Assembly: GCA_002811645.1 (NCBI GenBank)
Contig: PDIP01000017.1
Span: 56,666 to 120,665, forward strand
Reading direction: 5' to 3'
From: Corallochytrium limacisporum
Taxonomy: Eukaryota; Opisthokonta
Length of the DNA: 64,000 bases
In this document: positions 28,185 through 38,200 of the stretch, piece by piece
Position numbering within the stretch: position 1 is the first letter of the stretch
Layout: every line of letters starts with the position of its first letter
Notes under the pieces: model-generated
What the model saw: the letters and a program-made list of their open reading frames with translations, nothing else
Databases searched by the model: none
What the model was told of the DNA's origin: nothing
Made by a program: the position numbers and the translations under genes

Positions 28185-31100
28185 CTACAGAACGGAAGCG
28201 CGGGTGTTGTCCTTGAAAAGAGTCATGACCTCCTCCATCGCAGTGGCCGCTTGTGGCCGAGCTGACTCAGAGGGGAAATGCTTCAGATGGCCCCACAACA
28301 CATGATCTCGAGGCAGCGCTTGGACGATGTTGGCAATTTCTTCCAGGCGGATCACTCCCGCGCCGCTCAGCAAACGGAACTTCATGTAGTACAGGAAGTT
28401 GACAACGGTTGCAGTGCTGTGTGTCAAGCGCCCCGGTGCGTTCTGACTAGAGAGGTGGTGGATTCGACCCTGGCAAAGCAAGCGCAAGAGCGAGACGATC
28501 AGAATCTCCGCAGATTCGCCGCCTCCCATGGAGACGAGGCAGGGACCAATCATACGGCAAAGGAACAAAATATGGTCAACGCTAATGTCCACCTCAAGTA
28601 AGCTCTGGAGCAAGCCATTGATGGACGATAGCTCTTCTTTTAGACAGGTGAAGAGGTACGCTTGCGTAAAGAAGAGCCATTGAGCCGTATCTGTCACAAG
28701 ATTGGTTCGCCACGCCTGTGCCCACGGCGTCAGAATGGCTGTAGCTTCTATGGAAATGTGTGATCCATCGAAGCCCATCTGTGGCCCGCTCTCCGTGTAC
28801 AGGCCTCGACAAAGCAAGAAGTCTTGCAGCTGGGTCCACAGGCGATTCCGCCAAGTACGAGGCAGGCTGCGAAGAAGGATGGCGCAAGCCTGCAGGGCTT
28901 CTGCCGTCTCGGTGGGATGGGAGAAAGCTTTGTGGATTAGTAACGACACGGCTCGTTCCTCTGCTTCAGCTTCGTTCTCGAGCACGGTTGTGGGCGTGGA
29001 TGCCATGATCTCACATAGACACAGTCCAAGGGTCTGATCGAGGTAATGGAGCTCCGAGGTGGGTACACCATACGAGGTATCCGGCTGACCATCAACCAAA
29101 GGGGTGAAGAACTTTCCAAGAGATGTGATAGCCTCCTCAATGATGGCTTCATGTGCAGCGCTTTCTTCCAAATCTCCGCTAATCAATTTCTGCATAGGTG
29201 CACTCAACAGCTCTTTGTCAAGCAACTTCAAAAGGCTGTACGGCTTTCGCGCACCCTCAACGGCTTCTTCACTCTTACCTTCGCCATCCGTCTTTTGTCC
29301 ACTGAGTATCGAACTGTTTCTGTATAGAGTGATAATGGCACGCAAGGAGCGGACACCGTTGGCATGGTACCGCCACAAGCCATCGTAATTGCTGAGAATC
29401 AAATCCAAGGTAGTTGCATCCTCCTCCTCAATACAGCGCATCACACCATAGTCCAGGATGGGGAGGCAGTCATGTATATCACTCGCAAAGTATCTGATGA
29501 CCCGATGCTCCTGTTTAGTTTGTTCCGTATCTTCTAGTTCAGAAAGGACCTGGTTATTCGCAAACATCCAGTACACATCAGCTCCCGGGGTAGGTGTTCC
29601 AGTTGCCGTCTTTCCGCCTGCCATGGTGTCCAACCAGACCTTGTAGAGAGCTCGGAATGTCGATTCATCGCCACAAAGAATGTCCACGAATCTGAAGGCG
29701 AGGTAGCGATCGTTGCTTTCCCGGTTCCCGCTAAGCAAATGGAAAAGCATAAGATGGAACGGGATGATCTTATGCTTCCACACCAGATCACTGAGAATCG
29801 TTGCAGCAATGTCAAGATCACCTTGATTATTGGTGCGCAGCACATCCTTCAGCACAAAAGTGATCAGGGACGCAATGTTAGTACCATAGGTTTCAAGACT
29901 AAAACTTGCCAACACCTCGTGGACAATGGCGTCTTTGATGGAGAAGTCCGTCGCCTGGGCTGCTTGCCGCATAATGACAAACACAACGCACAGGAAATAT
30001 GACTTCCGACTGTCTTCTTCGTAGTGCTTGACTAACTTCTGGGTGACTGTGGGGTCGCCGTCGTCTCCCATGAGCAGAATATTGTTCGGATTGTTCTCGT
30101 CGTCGTTAATCTCGGCCGCAAACATGTCAATATTGACATCCTTCACGGTCTGAGGACCAGATTCTGACTGGCTGTCCAATTCGTTTAGCAGTTCGATCAT
30201 TTCCCTTGGCATATGCTGACGCGTTTTTTGACTGATACCGTCTTCAATCTTCAGATACACTTGGCGTATAAGTTCCAGGGAATGAATACTGACACTTTGC
30301 TCAGGCAAGTCCCCAGGAAGTTGCTCTTCCAGTGCAAGGACCTTCATGACCGCGTACATGATGAGGGTCCTTGACATGCTGAACTGGCTGGGGTTGAGAG
30401 TCAGGATTTCAGGAGAAGGCAAGCCCTGAGGAGAAGCCGAGCTCAGCATGTGGCAAACGGAGGTTGCAATTTTGATCTTTGCGTGCATCCAGTCGACCTT
30501 GGTTTGCAGATTCATTGCAGAGTTCAGTACTTTCTGCAAACACTCGTGTCTTTCAAGTTCCGGAATCTCCAAGACAGCAAGACTTTCTAGATACGCGGTT
30601 GCAGACTGAATGAGAGTGGTCTTCAATACCTCATTCTTGGTATTTACAGCACTGGCAAGATTTTGAGACAGCGTGTTTAGGAAATCAGCAAAAATGTTCC
30701 GCACCGAACTGGAACCACGTTTGTCGTGAGCAGCGGTCAAAACTTGGCACACAGCATTCGGCAAAGCATGCATGATACGGCTAATCGTTAAGAACGCATA
30801 AGGACAGGCAGTGCTACGGTCATCCTTGTTTGCATTTGGTAGTAAATGGCCCTTCTGCATTGCATTCGTGAGCTCATTGAAGATCAGCAACCGGCATGGA
30901 ATACTAAGGTAGTCGATGCGATTCAACAGCATAGCCCCTGTGGCAGCATCTGCAGGGCCAATAGTCTTGTATCCGTTGGCCAGCACACCCTCGCGAAGTT
31001 CCACCTTGGGGGCCGTCGCAGGGTTCTTTGGCTGGACGAGAACGGACGTTATGCTGGTACTCACATTCTTTGGGGCGGCATGGCTGTACGCTGCAAGCTT

Positions 31101-32789
31101 CACAAAGTTCGCTTCGTCAAGAGTGCCGTTAAGAAAGTCCTTCCCGATGGTATCTTTGCTCTCATTGAACCATTGCTCCGCGCTCTGATAGTACGAGGCG
31201 GCTTGTTGAAGCCTCTCTCCGTAGATTAAACCAACCCCAGGGTCGTTGGCTCCGCCCGCCACCTTCGCAACGATACCAGTATTTGCAAGAATAGATCCCA
31301 AGACGGATGCCTTAATCAGCTCAAAGTCATCATCCAACTGACCTGCCGCGTCTTCCGCGAGGGAGTCAACCACGTATACACCTGGTGCGTCTTGATGCTC
31401 CTCTGGAATTGATGATGAAATGGTGCGAACATGGAAAGTCTTCTTCATGCGACTGATGCTACACACCTGTGCCAAAATCCAAATCATGGAGTTTGTGCGG
31501 ACCTGATCCCCGCCCAACTGATGCAGGCGACTTAGATTGATCAACAATGACCGTGAGTTGACAATACCAAGGCTGATCAGAGTATAAGTGATGTCTGCAA
31601 GAAACTGAAGATGACGATGCATCTTATACGTTGCCACATTTCCGGTTCGTCGTAGGTCCGCTTCCTCGACAACGAAGTCTCGGAGGGCCGCTGCCAATGT
31701 GTTGTCGGCCGCAGGTAGGTGCCGGTAGATTGCATTGAAGCGGAAACGAGGATCGGTCGCGCTGTCACCGGATTGTCCCTTTTCAGTCAAAGCAGATGTT
31801 AACATCAAATTGATGATACCCGAAACTGGCTTTTGCTGTCGAAAGAAGCTTCCCATGACCTGCGCGAAATTCACCCGATCGTTCAATCGCCGTAACGTAG
31901 GAATACTGGTAAGAATTTGATTCAGAATGGGAGACGTGTTCTCGTCGAAAGCCCATAGTCTGAGGTCACTAACACCGAGTACCGGGGCAATGGATCCCAG
32001 CTCAGGAATAAGCAACGCATCCAACTTTGCGATCTGTGTTTCCAAGGCTCGTGCTTTAGTGGAAAAATAGGGGTGCACATCCGTTGCTCTGACCACAGTC
32101 GAAACAATCTTACGCAGCTCTGAATGCAAGAAGTAAGGAGGAATCAAGGGGTTGAATGGATCAAGGATGTGGTCTAGCATGTTAGCTACCAAATTCAAAA
32201 CCTCGAAGTCCTGAACATTCTCACTTTGCTTTCCTTCTAGGTGTTTGTGTACCTGTTTGAAGAATGCGTCAACTGCGAGCCAGCACGCCTTATAACTGCA
32301 CTGTGGCAGGCATTCGATGATGAACTTGGCCAAGTCCAGGTCCCGCGGTCCCCGGAAAAGTTCAAAATTGCGCAGCAGTCGGCGGACCATGAGATCGACG
32401 TCAAGCAGTCCGCGCTGTGCCAAAGCTGCCAATAAAGACCGGCAAAAAATAGTGGATTGGCCTCTAGCGGAGAAATCCTCTTCTTGCAGTGAGAGAAGAA
32501 TCAGTTCAACCATGACCTCCCGGGCATAGTCTTCCCTTCCAGCCATATAGTCCTGAACAGCCTGTTCATAGATTTCAATAACCCGGCCAACATTCATGGC
32601 AGTATCATCGCCGTGACTATCAAAGAGCGCTCTTCCGACACCCCGTTCGAGTATATTACACCCTTGCATAATTTCGCGACGCATGAGCACGCTAAACTGT
32701 GTTTCTGCGTTTCCTGACGTGGTTGTCCCATTGACCTGTGGTACGTCTGTACCACTGATCTTGGCCCGTTTGCGAACCTGTGACGACAT
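28185..32789 (-). CDS. MED23: Mediator complex subunit 23
   Basis: A 1,534-residue, all-helical protein of the Mediator tail, which carries signals from transcription factors to RNA polymerase II. It matches human MED23 (1,368 residues) in separate blocks. ILSDLVWKHKIIPFHLMLFHLL pairs with the ILNDMVWKYNI region. Next comes a block around FASDIHDCLPILDYGVMRC and the following NYDGLWRYHANGV. Near the end VVNFLYYMKFRLLSGAGV matches the conserved LYHMKYMFTG motif. The N-terminal part is more divergent. The true start is the ATG at 32789 (MSSQVRKRAKISGT), since the upstream open frame has no ATG. MED23 is absent from yeasts but present in animals, plants and amoebae. Confidence 0.8.
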   Translation of the reverse strand: MSSQVRKRAKISGTDVPQVNGTTTSGNAETQFSVLMRREIMQGCNILERGVGRALFDSHGDDTAMNVGRVIEIYEQAVQDYMAGREDYAREVMVELILLSLQEEDFSARGQSTIFCRSLLAALAQRGLLDVDLMVRRLLRNFELFRGPRDLDLAKFIIECLPQCSYKACWLAVDAFFKQVHKHLEGKQSENVQDFEVLNLVANMLDHILDPFNPLIPPYFLHSELRKIVSTVVRATDVHPYFSTKARALETQIAKLDALLIPELGSIAPVLGVSDLRLWAFDENTSPILNQILTSIPTLRRLNDRVNFAQVMGSFFRQQKPVSGIINLMLTSALTEKGQSGDSATDPRFRFNAIYRHLPAADNTLAAALRDFVVEEADLRRTGNVATYKMHRHLQFLADITYTLISLGIVNSRSLLINLSRLHQLGGDQVRTNSMIWILAQVCSISRMKKTFHVRTISSSIPEEHQDAPGVYVVDSLAEDAAGQLDDDFELIKASVLGSILANTGIVAKVAGGANDPGVGLIYGERLQQAASYYQSAEQWFNESKDTIGKDFLNGTLDEANFVKLAAYSHAAPKNVSTSITSVLVQPKNPATAPKVELREGVLANGYKTIGPADAATGAMLLNRIDYLSIPCRLLIFNELTNAMQKGHLLPNANKDDRSTACPYAFLTISRIMHALPNAVCQVLTAAHDKRGSSSVRNIFADFLNTLSQNLASAVNTKNEVLKTTLIQSATAYLESLAVLEIPELERHECLQKVLNSAMNLQTKVDWMHAKIKIATSVCHMLSSASPQGLPSPEILTLNPSQFSMSRTLIMYAVMKVLALEEQLPGDLPEQSVSIHSLELIRQVYLKIEDGISQKTRQHMPREMIELLNELDSQSESGPQTVKDVNIDMFAAEINDDENNPNNILLMGDDGDPTVTQKLVKHYEEDSRKSYFLCVVFVIMRQAAQATDFSIKDAIVHEVLASFSLETYGTNIASLITFVLKDVLRTNNQGDLDIAATILSDLVWKHKIIPFHLMLFHLLSGNRESNDRYLAFRFVDILCGDESTFRALYKVWLDTMAGGKTATGTPTPGADVYWMFANNQVLSELEDTEQTKQEHRVIRYFASDIHDCLPILDYGVMRCIEEEDATTLDLILSNYDGLWRYHANGVRSLRAIITLYRNSSILSGQKTDGEGKSEEAVEGARKPYSLLKLLDKELLSAPMQKLISGDLEESAAHEAIIEEAITSLGKFFTPLVDGQPDTSYGVPTSELHYLDQTLGLCLCEIMASTPTTVLENEAEAEERAVSLLIHKAFSHPTETAEALQACAILLRSLPRTWRNRLWTQLQDFLLCRGLYTESGPQMGFDGSHISIEATAILTPWAQAWRTNLVTDTAQWLFFTQAYLFTCLKEELSSINGLLQSLLEVDISVDHILFLCRMIGPCLVSMGGGESAEILIVSLLRLLCQGRIHHLSSQNAPGRLTHSTATVVNFLYYMKFRLLSGAGVIRLEEIANIVQALPRDHVLWGHLKHFPSESARPQAATAMEEVMTLFKDNTRASVL

Positions 32790-33298
32790 GTTTTCGGGGT
32801 GATGGTTATGTGTATTTCTTGCCTTGCACCTACATGGTTTCACTATTCATTCACTATGAATTGGTCCCTCATATACTATGAATCATACCTTCAGGTCGCT
32901 GAGAAAACTTGGATGCTATAAAATACTAACGACCACGATCAGTACCGTAAAATACGTTATATTGGATTCATTGCCGTAATTGAATTCGTTGCCGTCGCTG
33001 GTCGGATGGTTCCCCTTCGCAGGGGGCGGGACACACTCCCAATCGCCCTCGTCCGAAGCAGGGACCGCTTTTACCGCCCGTCCGCGCACCGCAATATATA
33101 ACCAAAAACCAACAACACCGGAAGGGCCGCGCTTTCCCAATTGTAAGAGTACCAGGCGGTGGGGAGAAGAGGCGGGAAAAACATCTGAGCCAGAGCTGAT
33201 CTGAATTAATCAATTACATATAGATATAATCAATATTTTCATGGCCCGCCACACTGAGCAGGAGGAAACTTGAACGATGGGATGAAGTTTTGATACAA
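32790..33298. other. Intergenic region upstream of MED23
   Basis: About 500 bases between the MED23 start and the stop of the CRAL-TRIO gene, both on the minus strand. It has GC-rich DNA near 33000-33100 and TATA-like strings (32917, 33094) of uncertain use. No gene is supported. Confidence 0.45.
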
Positions 33299-34144
33299 TC
33301 AGGCGTTCCAGACTACGGACGGCAGGATGTCATTCTCCTTTTCTCGCTTGATGAAGGCTTCGTTGTCCCAAGTGGAGTCAATCTCACCACCAAAGTCAGA
33401 TTCCAGCTGACTGGGGTCGATCCACTGGGTGAGCTGCTCGAATACCTTGCCTTTCTTACCGCTGACAAATACAGCTTTCTCCGCAGTGCGCTTCGCCAGG
33501 AAGACTTTAATCATTCGGAAGAAAGTGTGGAATAACCAAGGTGCATTTATAAGATATGCACGATGTAGTCGTTCAGGGTAGTAGGTGCCCAGCACCTTTG
33601 CAACATTTCTTGCATCCGTAAGACCACCACCGCCTCCGCTATGCCAGTCCTGCATATCGATAATCCAGTTTACCTGATAGAGTTGTTGGTCTGATCCTGG
33701 TGCAATAGATTTCAAAGCCTTTTCCATGGTATAAATTACCAATGCCATTTTCCCGTCCGTATCTGTTGAGTCATCCAAGCGAGGACGCATATACACACAG
33801 GGCCTTCCCTGGCGGTCGAATCCCAACCGATACTGCTTCCCTGACTGGGCATGGTGAATGACGTCTTCGACTTTTATATCATGTGGCTTGTAACTCTGTT
33901 GCCAGCGAGCAGCCTCAATGGCTTGTCCAAGTGCGTGTTTGGCGTCACCATCATTAGCGATGAGGAACCTTGCTAAATGATTCCTGTCCCGTAGCCAACT
34001 GTTTTCGTCATAAAGTTTCTCCTTCTTTAGCTCTTCATTGTGGTCAAGAAGAGAAATCAGGTGCTCCAATTCCTTATCAGAATAAAGTTTATCATTGTGG
34101 GGCCATTTCACCTCCGTTGTGTGTTCTGATTCGGAGGCGGGCAT
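33299..34144 (-). CDS. CRAL-TRIO (Sec14-like) lipid-binding protein
   Basis: A 281-residue cytosolic lipid-transfer protein. The N-terminal CRAL-TRIO-N helices include LRDRNHLARFLIANDGDAKHALGQAIEAARWQQSYKP (residues 50-86). The CRAL-TRIO domain runs from about 105 to 255: YRLGFDRQGRPCVYMRPR, VNWIIDMQDWHSGGGG, VLGTYYPERLHRAYLINAPWLFHTFFRMIKVFL. These match Sec14/SEC14L and clavesin-type proteins and form a hydrophobic pocket for phosphatidylinositol or another lipid. The ligand is unknown. The start is the first ATG. It is the last recognised gene before a long gene-poor stretch. Confidence 0.92.
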   Translation of the reverse strand: MPASESEHTTEVKWPHNDKLYSDKELEHLISLLDHNEELKKEKLYDENSWLRDRNHLARFLIANDGDAKHALGQAIEAARWQQSYKPHDIKVEDVIHHAQSGKQYRLGFDRQGRPCVYMRPRLDDSTDTDGKMALVIYTMEKALKSIAPGSDQQLYQVNWIIDMQDWHSGGGGGLTDARNVAKVLGTYYPERLHRAYLINAPWLFHTFFRMIKVFLAKRTAEKAVFVSGKKGKVFEQLTQWIDPSQLESDFGGEIDSTWDNEAFIKREKENDILPSVVWNA

Positions 34145-34376
34145 GGCAGTTCAAATTTATTGAAAGAAGTTGCTCACCACGAGTGATTAGACCATGAATT
34201 CGGAAAGTGTTGAAGAGGGCGACCCGGAAGGATCCTTGCTAAATAGGCGAACGGTTAGCCCAACCCGCTAGACCTCAGCGTACGTGCACAACAACGCACA
34301 CAACATGTATCATCCGAATCACAAACACTACACTGTCGCAACGGAGAGGTGTTCACACTCCGGGCGTTTGCTTAAA

Positions 34377-34398
34377 AGGGGGTACCTTTCCACCCCCT
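34377..34398 (+). other. Short hairpin
   Basis: AGGGGGT and ACCCCCT pair perfectly (7 bp) around an 8-base loop. Confidence 0.5.
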
Positions 34399-34760
34399 GC
34401 GTGGCAGCCATATGGCTTGTACGAGACGCCGATGCCTGGAACCCTAAGAGTTTGGTGAGGGCTTTGGTCGGGTGTGCAGAAGCTCCCACCATTGGCTGAG
34501 CCCCGCGATCTTTCGACAAAGGAGATTCGGGCAGTAAATCAAGTACAAATCATGAATGTATCGGGAGTCTAATTTTCACCTACTTTTCTTTTTTTAAGAT
34601 CCTTTGACGCCGGCGCGGGGTCTAGGTCACATTTGACTGGTGTTGGTGCTAGCAATAAATTCTTCCCAAAAATGGCATGCTACAAGCCATATACAGGCAG
34701 AGACTCTCCAGTGGTGATTAGACTGTGGAGAACGTAGTGTACGTCTTCGATTGTGAGTAC

Positions 34761-34779
34761 TCAGAAGCTCCGCTTCTGA
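34761..34779 (+). other. Short perfect hairpin
   Basis: TCAGAAGC and GCTTCTGA form an 8-bp stem with a 3-base loop. A TGATGA string follows within a few bases. Confidence 0.5.
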
Positions 34780-35183
34780 AGGGGTGATGAGCACCATGCT
34801 CGCGGTTCCTTATCCTAAGGCTCTATCGTGCTGCACCATATGGGGTCTACACTTGTGAACATGTCCTCTGTTGGTCAGAGGCTGAAGCTCACACCGCGAT
34901 TGGAGAACCAGAGTCTGGCGTCGACACCTAATTTCCTCTGCCCCAGAACGAACATCCTGTGTGCATCCAGTGCTAGGGGTAAATAGAATGGTGAAGTCGC
35001 ATGCTGATCGCAGATAGTAATCATTTGTTTCAGACGGGCCAAATTAAATCTTTCAATTTCCCTTGTGAGACGTGTGGTTGCGAGCACATACGTATGCACC
35101 TGACACTGCTACTGACTGATGGAGATGATTGGGGGTTCAGCCCATGTGGTATCAATTGATCCGCCAATACCGCCTAATGTGTG

Positions 35184-35254
35184 TGCATCCAAAGAATAAG
35201 GTTGGGAAAGATTTGGCGACAGCCCTACTTTTAGCTTCCTGTCCTTTGGATGCA
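35184..35254 (+). other. Inverted repeat, possible structured RNA
   Basis: TGCATCCAAAG (35184-35194) is the exact complement of CTTTGGATGCA (35244-35254). Inside lie GTTGGG and CCCTAC, which can also pair with one mismatch, giving a bent two-step stem. Confidence 0.35.
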
Positions 35255-38200
35255 GTAACAGACACAATCTGTTGGATGCGACTAAGGGTTGGGCTCACCG
35301 CCACAGTACGAAAGACCCACATGCTAGGTATGAGGAGGCGCCATTCTGTTTCGTCTACATGGAGAGTGACAGTGTCCCAACCGCACTAACCCCACCTGCT
35401 AAGTAAGGCTGCATCTCGCATCTAGTTTCACATGCTCTCTCGTTCGACCATATCTCTCGCATCGCTATCAAGTGTATTACAACCCTTTTACACTTGCGTC
35501 GACCAGACGGAATGATCACCAGAGAAGGCGTATATCAGCGCAATGGTTCTGCCATAGTGCACACTGCTAACACAGTTACGCCCATCACAAAAGTCATCAT
35601 GGCCTTCCTTTCACCGCGCTACCAGCGAGGCCTCATGGCCATTCTCAACAGCAATATCCGAATAGAGAGCGACCGCCTTGAAGACAGACCTGTATCTTCC
35701 AAAGAAAGGATCGTCTTTCGGAGTCCTGCTACTGGCGCTTTCGTGTCCTTTGTCTCTTGATCACCCGCGCATTCGGAGCAGCTCCAGTGCGACTTGCGAC
35801 TGAAGCTTCAACTGACAGCGGCGTAGGACTCTTGCTGGAAGCATCGATACATCAGCAGAACATGACTGCACGGCGGCTACTCAATCCTTCCGTACATACA
35901 TCATAGGCAGGTGGTCGTGCAACGGACACATTCTGCGATAGAGATATACCAGAACGCTGCTGACAGACGGGGATGATATGTGGGGACAGATTCCAATGCA
36001 TTCGCGCAGCCGCTCGTCTTACTTTCTTACGGCAATGATGATTTTGGGTGCCGGCTTTGCTCCTGCATACTGTTGAAGGCCATGTTTCCGCATGCCTGTC
36101 AGTGTGCTGTCACCAAAGAGGATACAACGTTCGGCCAGAATGATTTTTTGGCTTGTGGTCTAAGATATTGAAACTGATCTCCCTCGTGTCGAAGGAGCGG
36201 TAAAATTTTTTCGCTGGTTATCTATTCATGAAAGCGAAAGCAATGGAACCGTGACGGTGTGGTGTGCCGTGCTTTGAGCTCGTCTAATCCCTAAGACTCT
36301 ATGACGCCGTCAGCTGAAGCACATACGCAGACCCTCTTTCACATATACATGAGACAGGGAAACATCGGTCCGACAGCCACAGGTTAAAGCTCATCGAGTG
36401 CGGGGGCGCTGCAACTATTTCCTTTACGAGGCTTTCAGGTGAGATAAATACGAACTGTGGAAGCAGCAACAAGAACCAATCGATCACAAGAAAAACGAGG
36501 ACAGGCCTCTCTAAAAAAAACCCCCAATGTCCACGGTGGAAGAATACCTCCCCTGACCCTCCCTTTCCAGCTCTTTTACTGTCGTCAACAACGCCTACTG
36601 GCGTTAGGAAATGTGCACCCTTTGCTCTCAGCAAGTACTGCCCTCGTGGTCGATTAGCGCGAAAATTTCCGAGCAGGGCAAACTGTTAAGAAACCTCACA
36701 CGACATTGGCAAAAGAAGACTCATCCCGCACATGTTGCATCTGTGATGAATATAATACATATTGCTAAAGGTTTCTCATATCGAAAGAGTGGTCTCCTAC
36801 AAAGCGATGACTGTCCCCTGCGATAAGGTGTGGGCAAAGATTCTCAATGCGAAAGCGATGATGGCTACGACTATGGACACGCACAACCTTACCTCTCTGC
36901 TGATGATGTGCGGGGCTGAACAATCACAATCATTAACACTCTAGCTTGGTGCTGATGCATGAGTTCTGTGTTAATGGCAAGAACCAGACAAAAGGTCTGA
37001 GAAGAATGCGGATAAACGAGACCTCACGATGATGATGTGAAACAGTCATCATCGGACCGCCTCCACATGCTTTATGATGAATGGGGGAGATTCCTCCCTG
37101 TGTATTACACCCCATGACTGTTCGCCCCATGGCACCCCCTGCCACTAATCTGGCACTTGTACCCCGGACTGATACCAATTGAAAAGTCCGACGTGTACAC
37201 ACGTACGCAGAGACACAGGCAACACCAACACGATCCCCCTATATCACAGGACCTTTCTTTTCGGGTGCGCCTGTGAGGTCATCGAGTAGGCTGTTGGAAA
37301 CATCTCTAATGTTGACGATGACCATGAGCTGGTTGTGGTGGCTTCAGTAGAAGCAACAGAGTATCTTGTTGACATAAAGATGTCCGTACCGAGCTCAAGA
37401 TCTTTTAGTCATCTAGTACTACGGGTTTGGACACCATGAGCACAGCGGAAGGGGTCGGAGTGATAGAAAAGTGCCCCGGCTGTTGTTCGTTTGAGCTGCA
37501 GAAAGGTCTATTTTCAAATCCCTACTGACGACCAGTGGGTCGTCGTCGATGATCATCGCGGCAAATCATTTCGTTGTGGCTGGTGATAATCTGAGCATTG
37601 ACAAGTCATCCGTACAATTACCATAATATCTCCTCTTCGCACATTGTTCGTCGGTCCTCCCAAACAAATTGCACCAATGGTGCAAACAGTGGACCCTGTG
37701 GTGCGCAAATGCGGCAGCCACACCCGCACATGGTCACTTCGCCTACATCTGGGCATCTGACGGGCAAATATAAGGTGGGCGTTAGAGCTCTATGGCCCAA
37801 GTTGAGGTGCAATTGATGTGGCAGGTTTCTAAACGTGCGCACTAGTTATCTTGTACAGTACCAGAGTTCTTTAGCTTCTGCATTTATGTGCATATGTTCT
37901 GCACAACATCAGGAGACACCAACTCGGGCGCGCCTCCAATTTCACCACACCCGTGTGTTCGTCTGTTTTTCCGAAAGTTCTTATCAGCACCCGTTCTCTG
38001 GAGTTTTGTTTGGTCAGTAATGAATATGCGTTTTAAATTACATGAATGAGTACATGAATGAATGAAATGTAGAGACGCTTGGCGTGAATTGTGTGTAACA
38101 AACGGAAACGGAGAGAACAAAGACGGTCCGCTTGTGCCATATACAATGTTCTATTTCTGTGAATATACCCGTGGAAAGAACAGGGACGACCAAGCATTAC

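Noticed and set aside
34781-34895. A possible C/D-box small nucleolar RNA
   Set aside because: TGATGA and CTGA are present, but the closing stem is weak and no guide sequence could be recognised by eye; not listed as a gene.
35512-35760. An 82-codon frame (starting MITREGVYQRNGSAIVH) with fairly gene-like codons
   Set aside because: Isolated, no family match and no supporting signal; kept only as a weak possibility.
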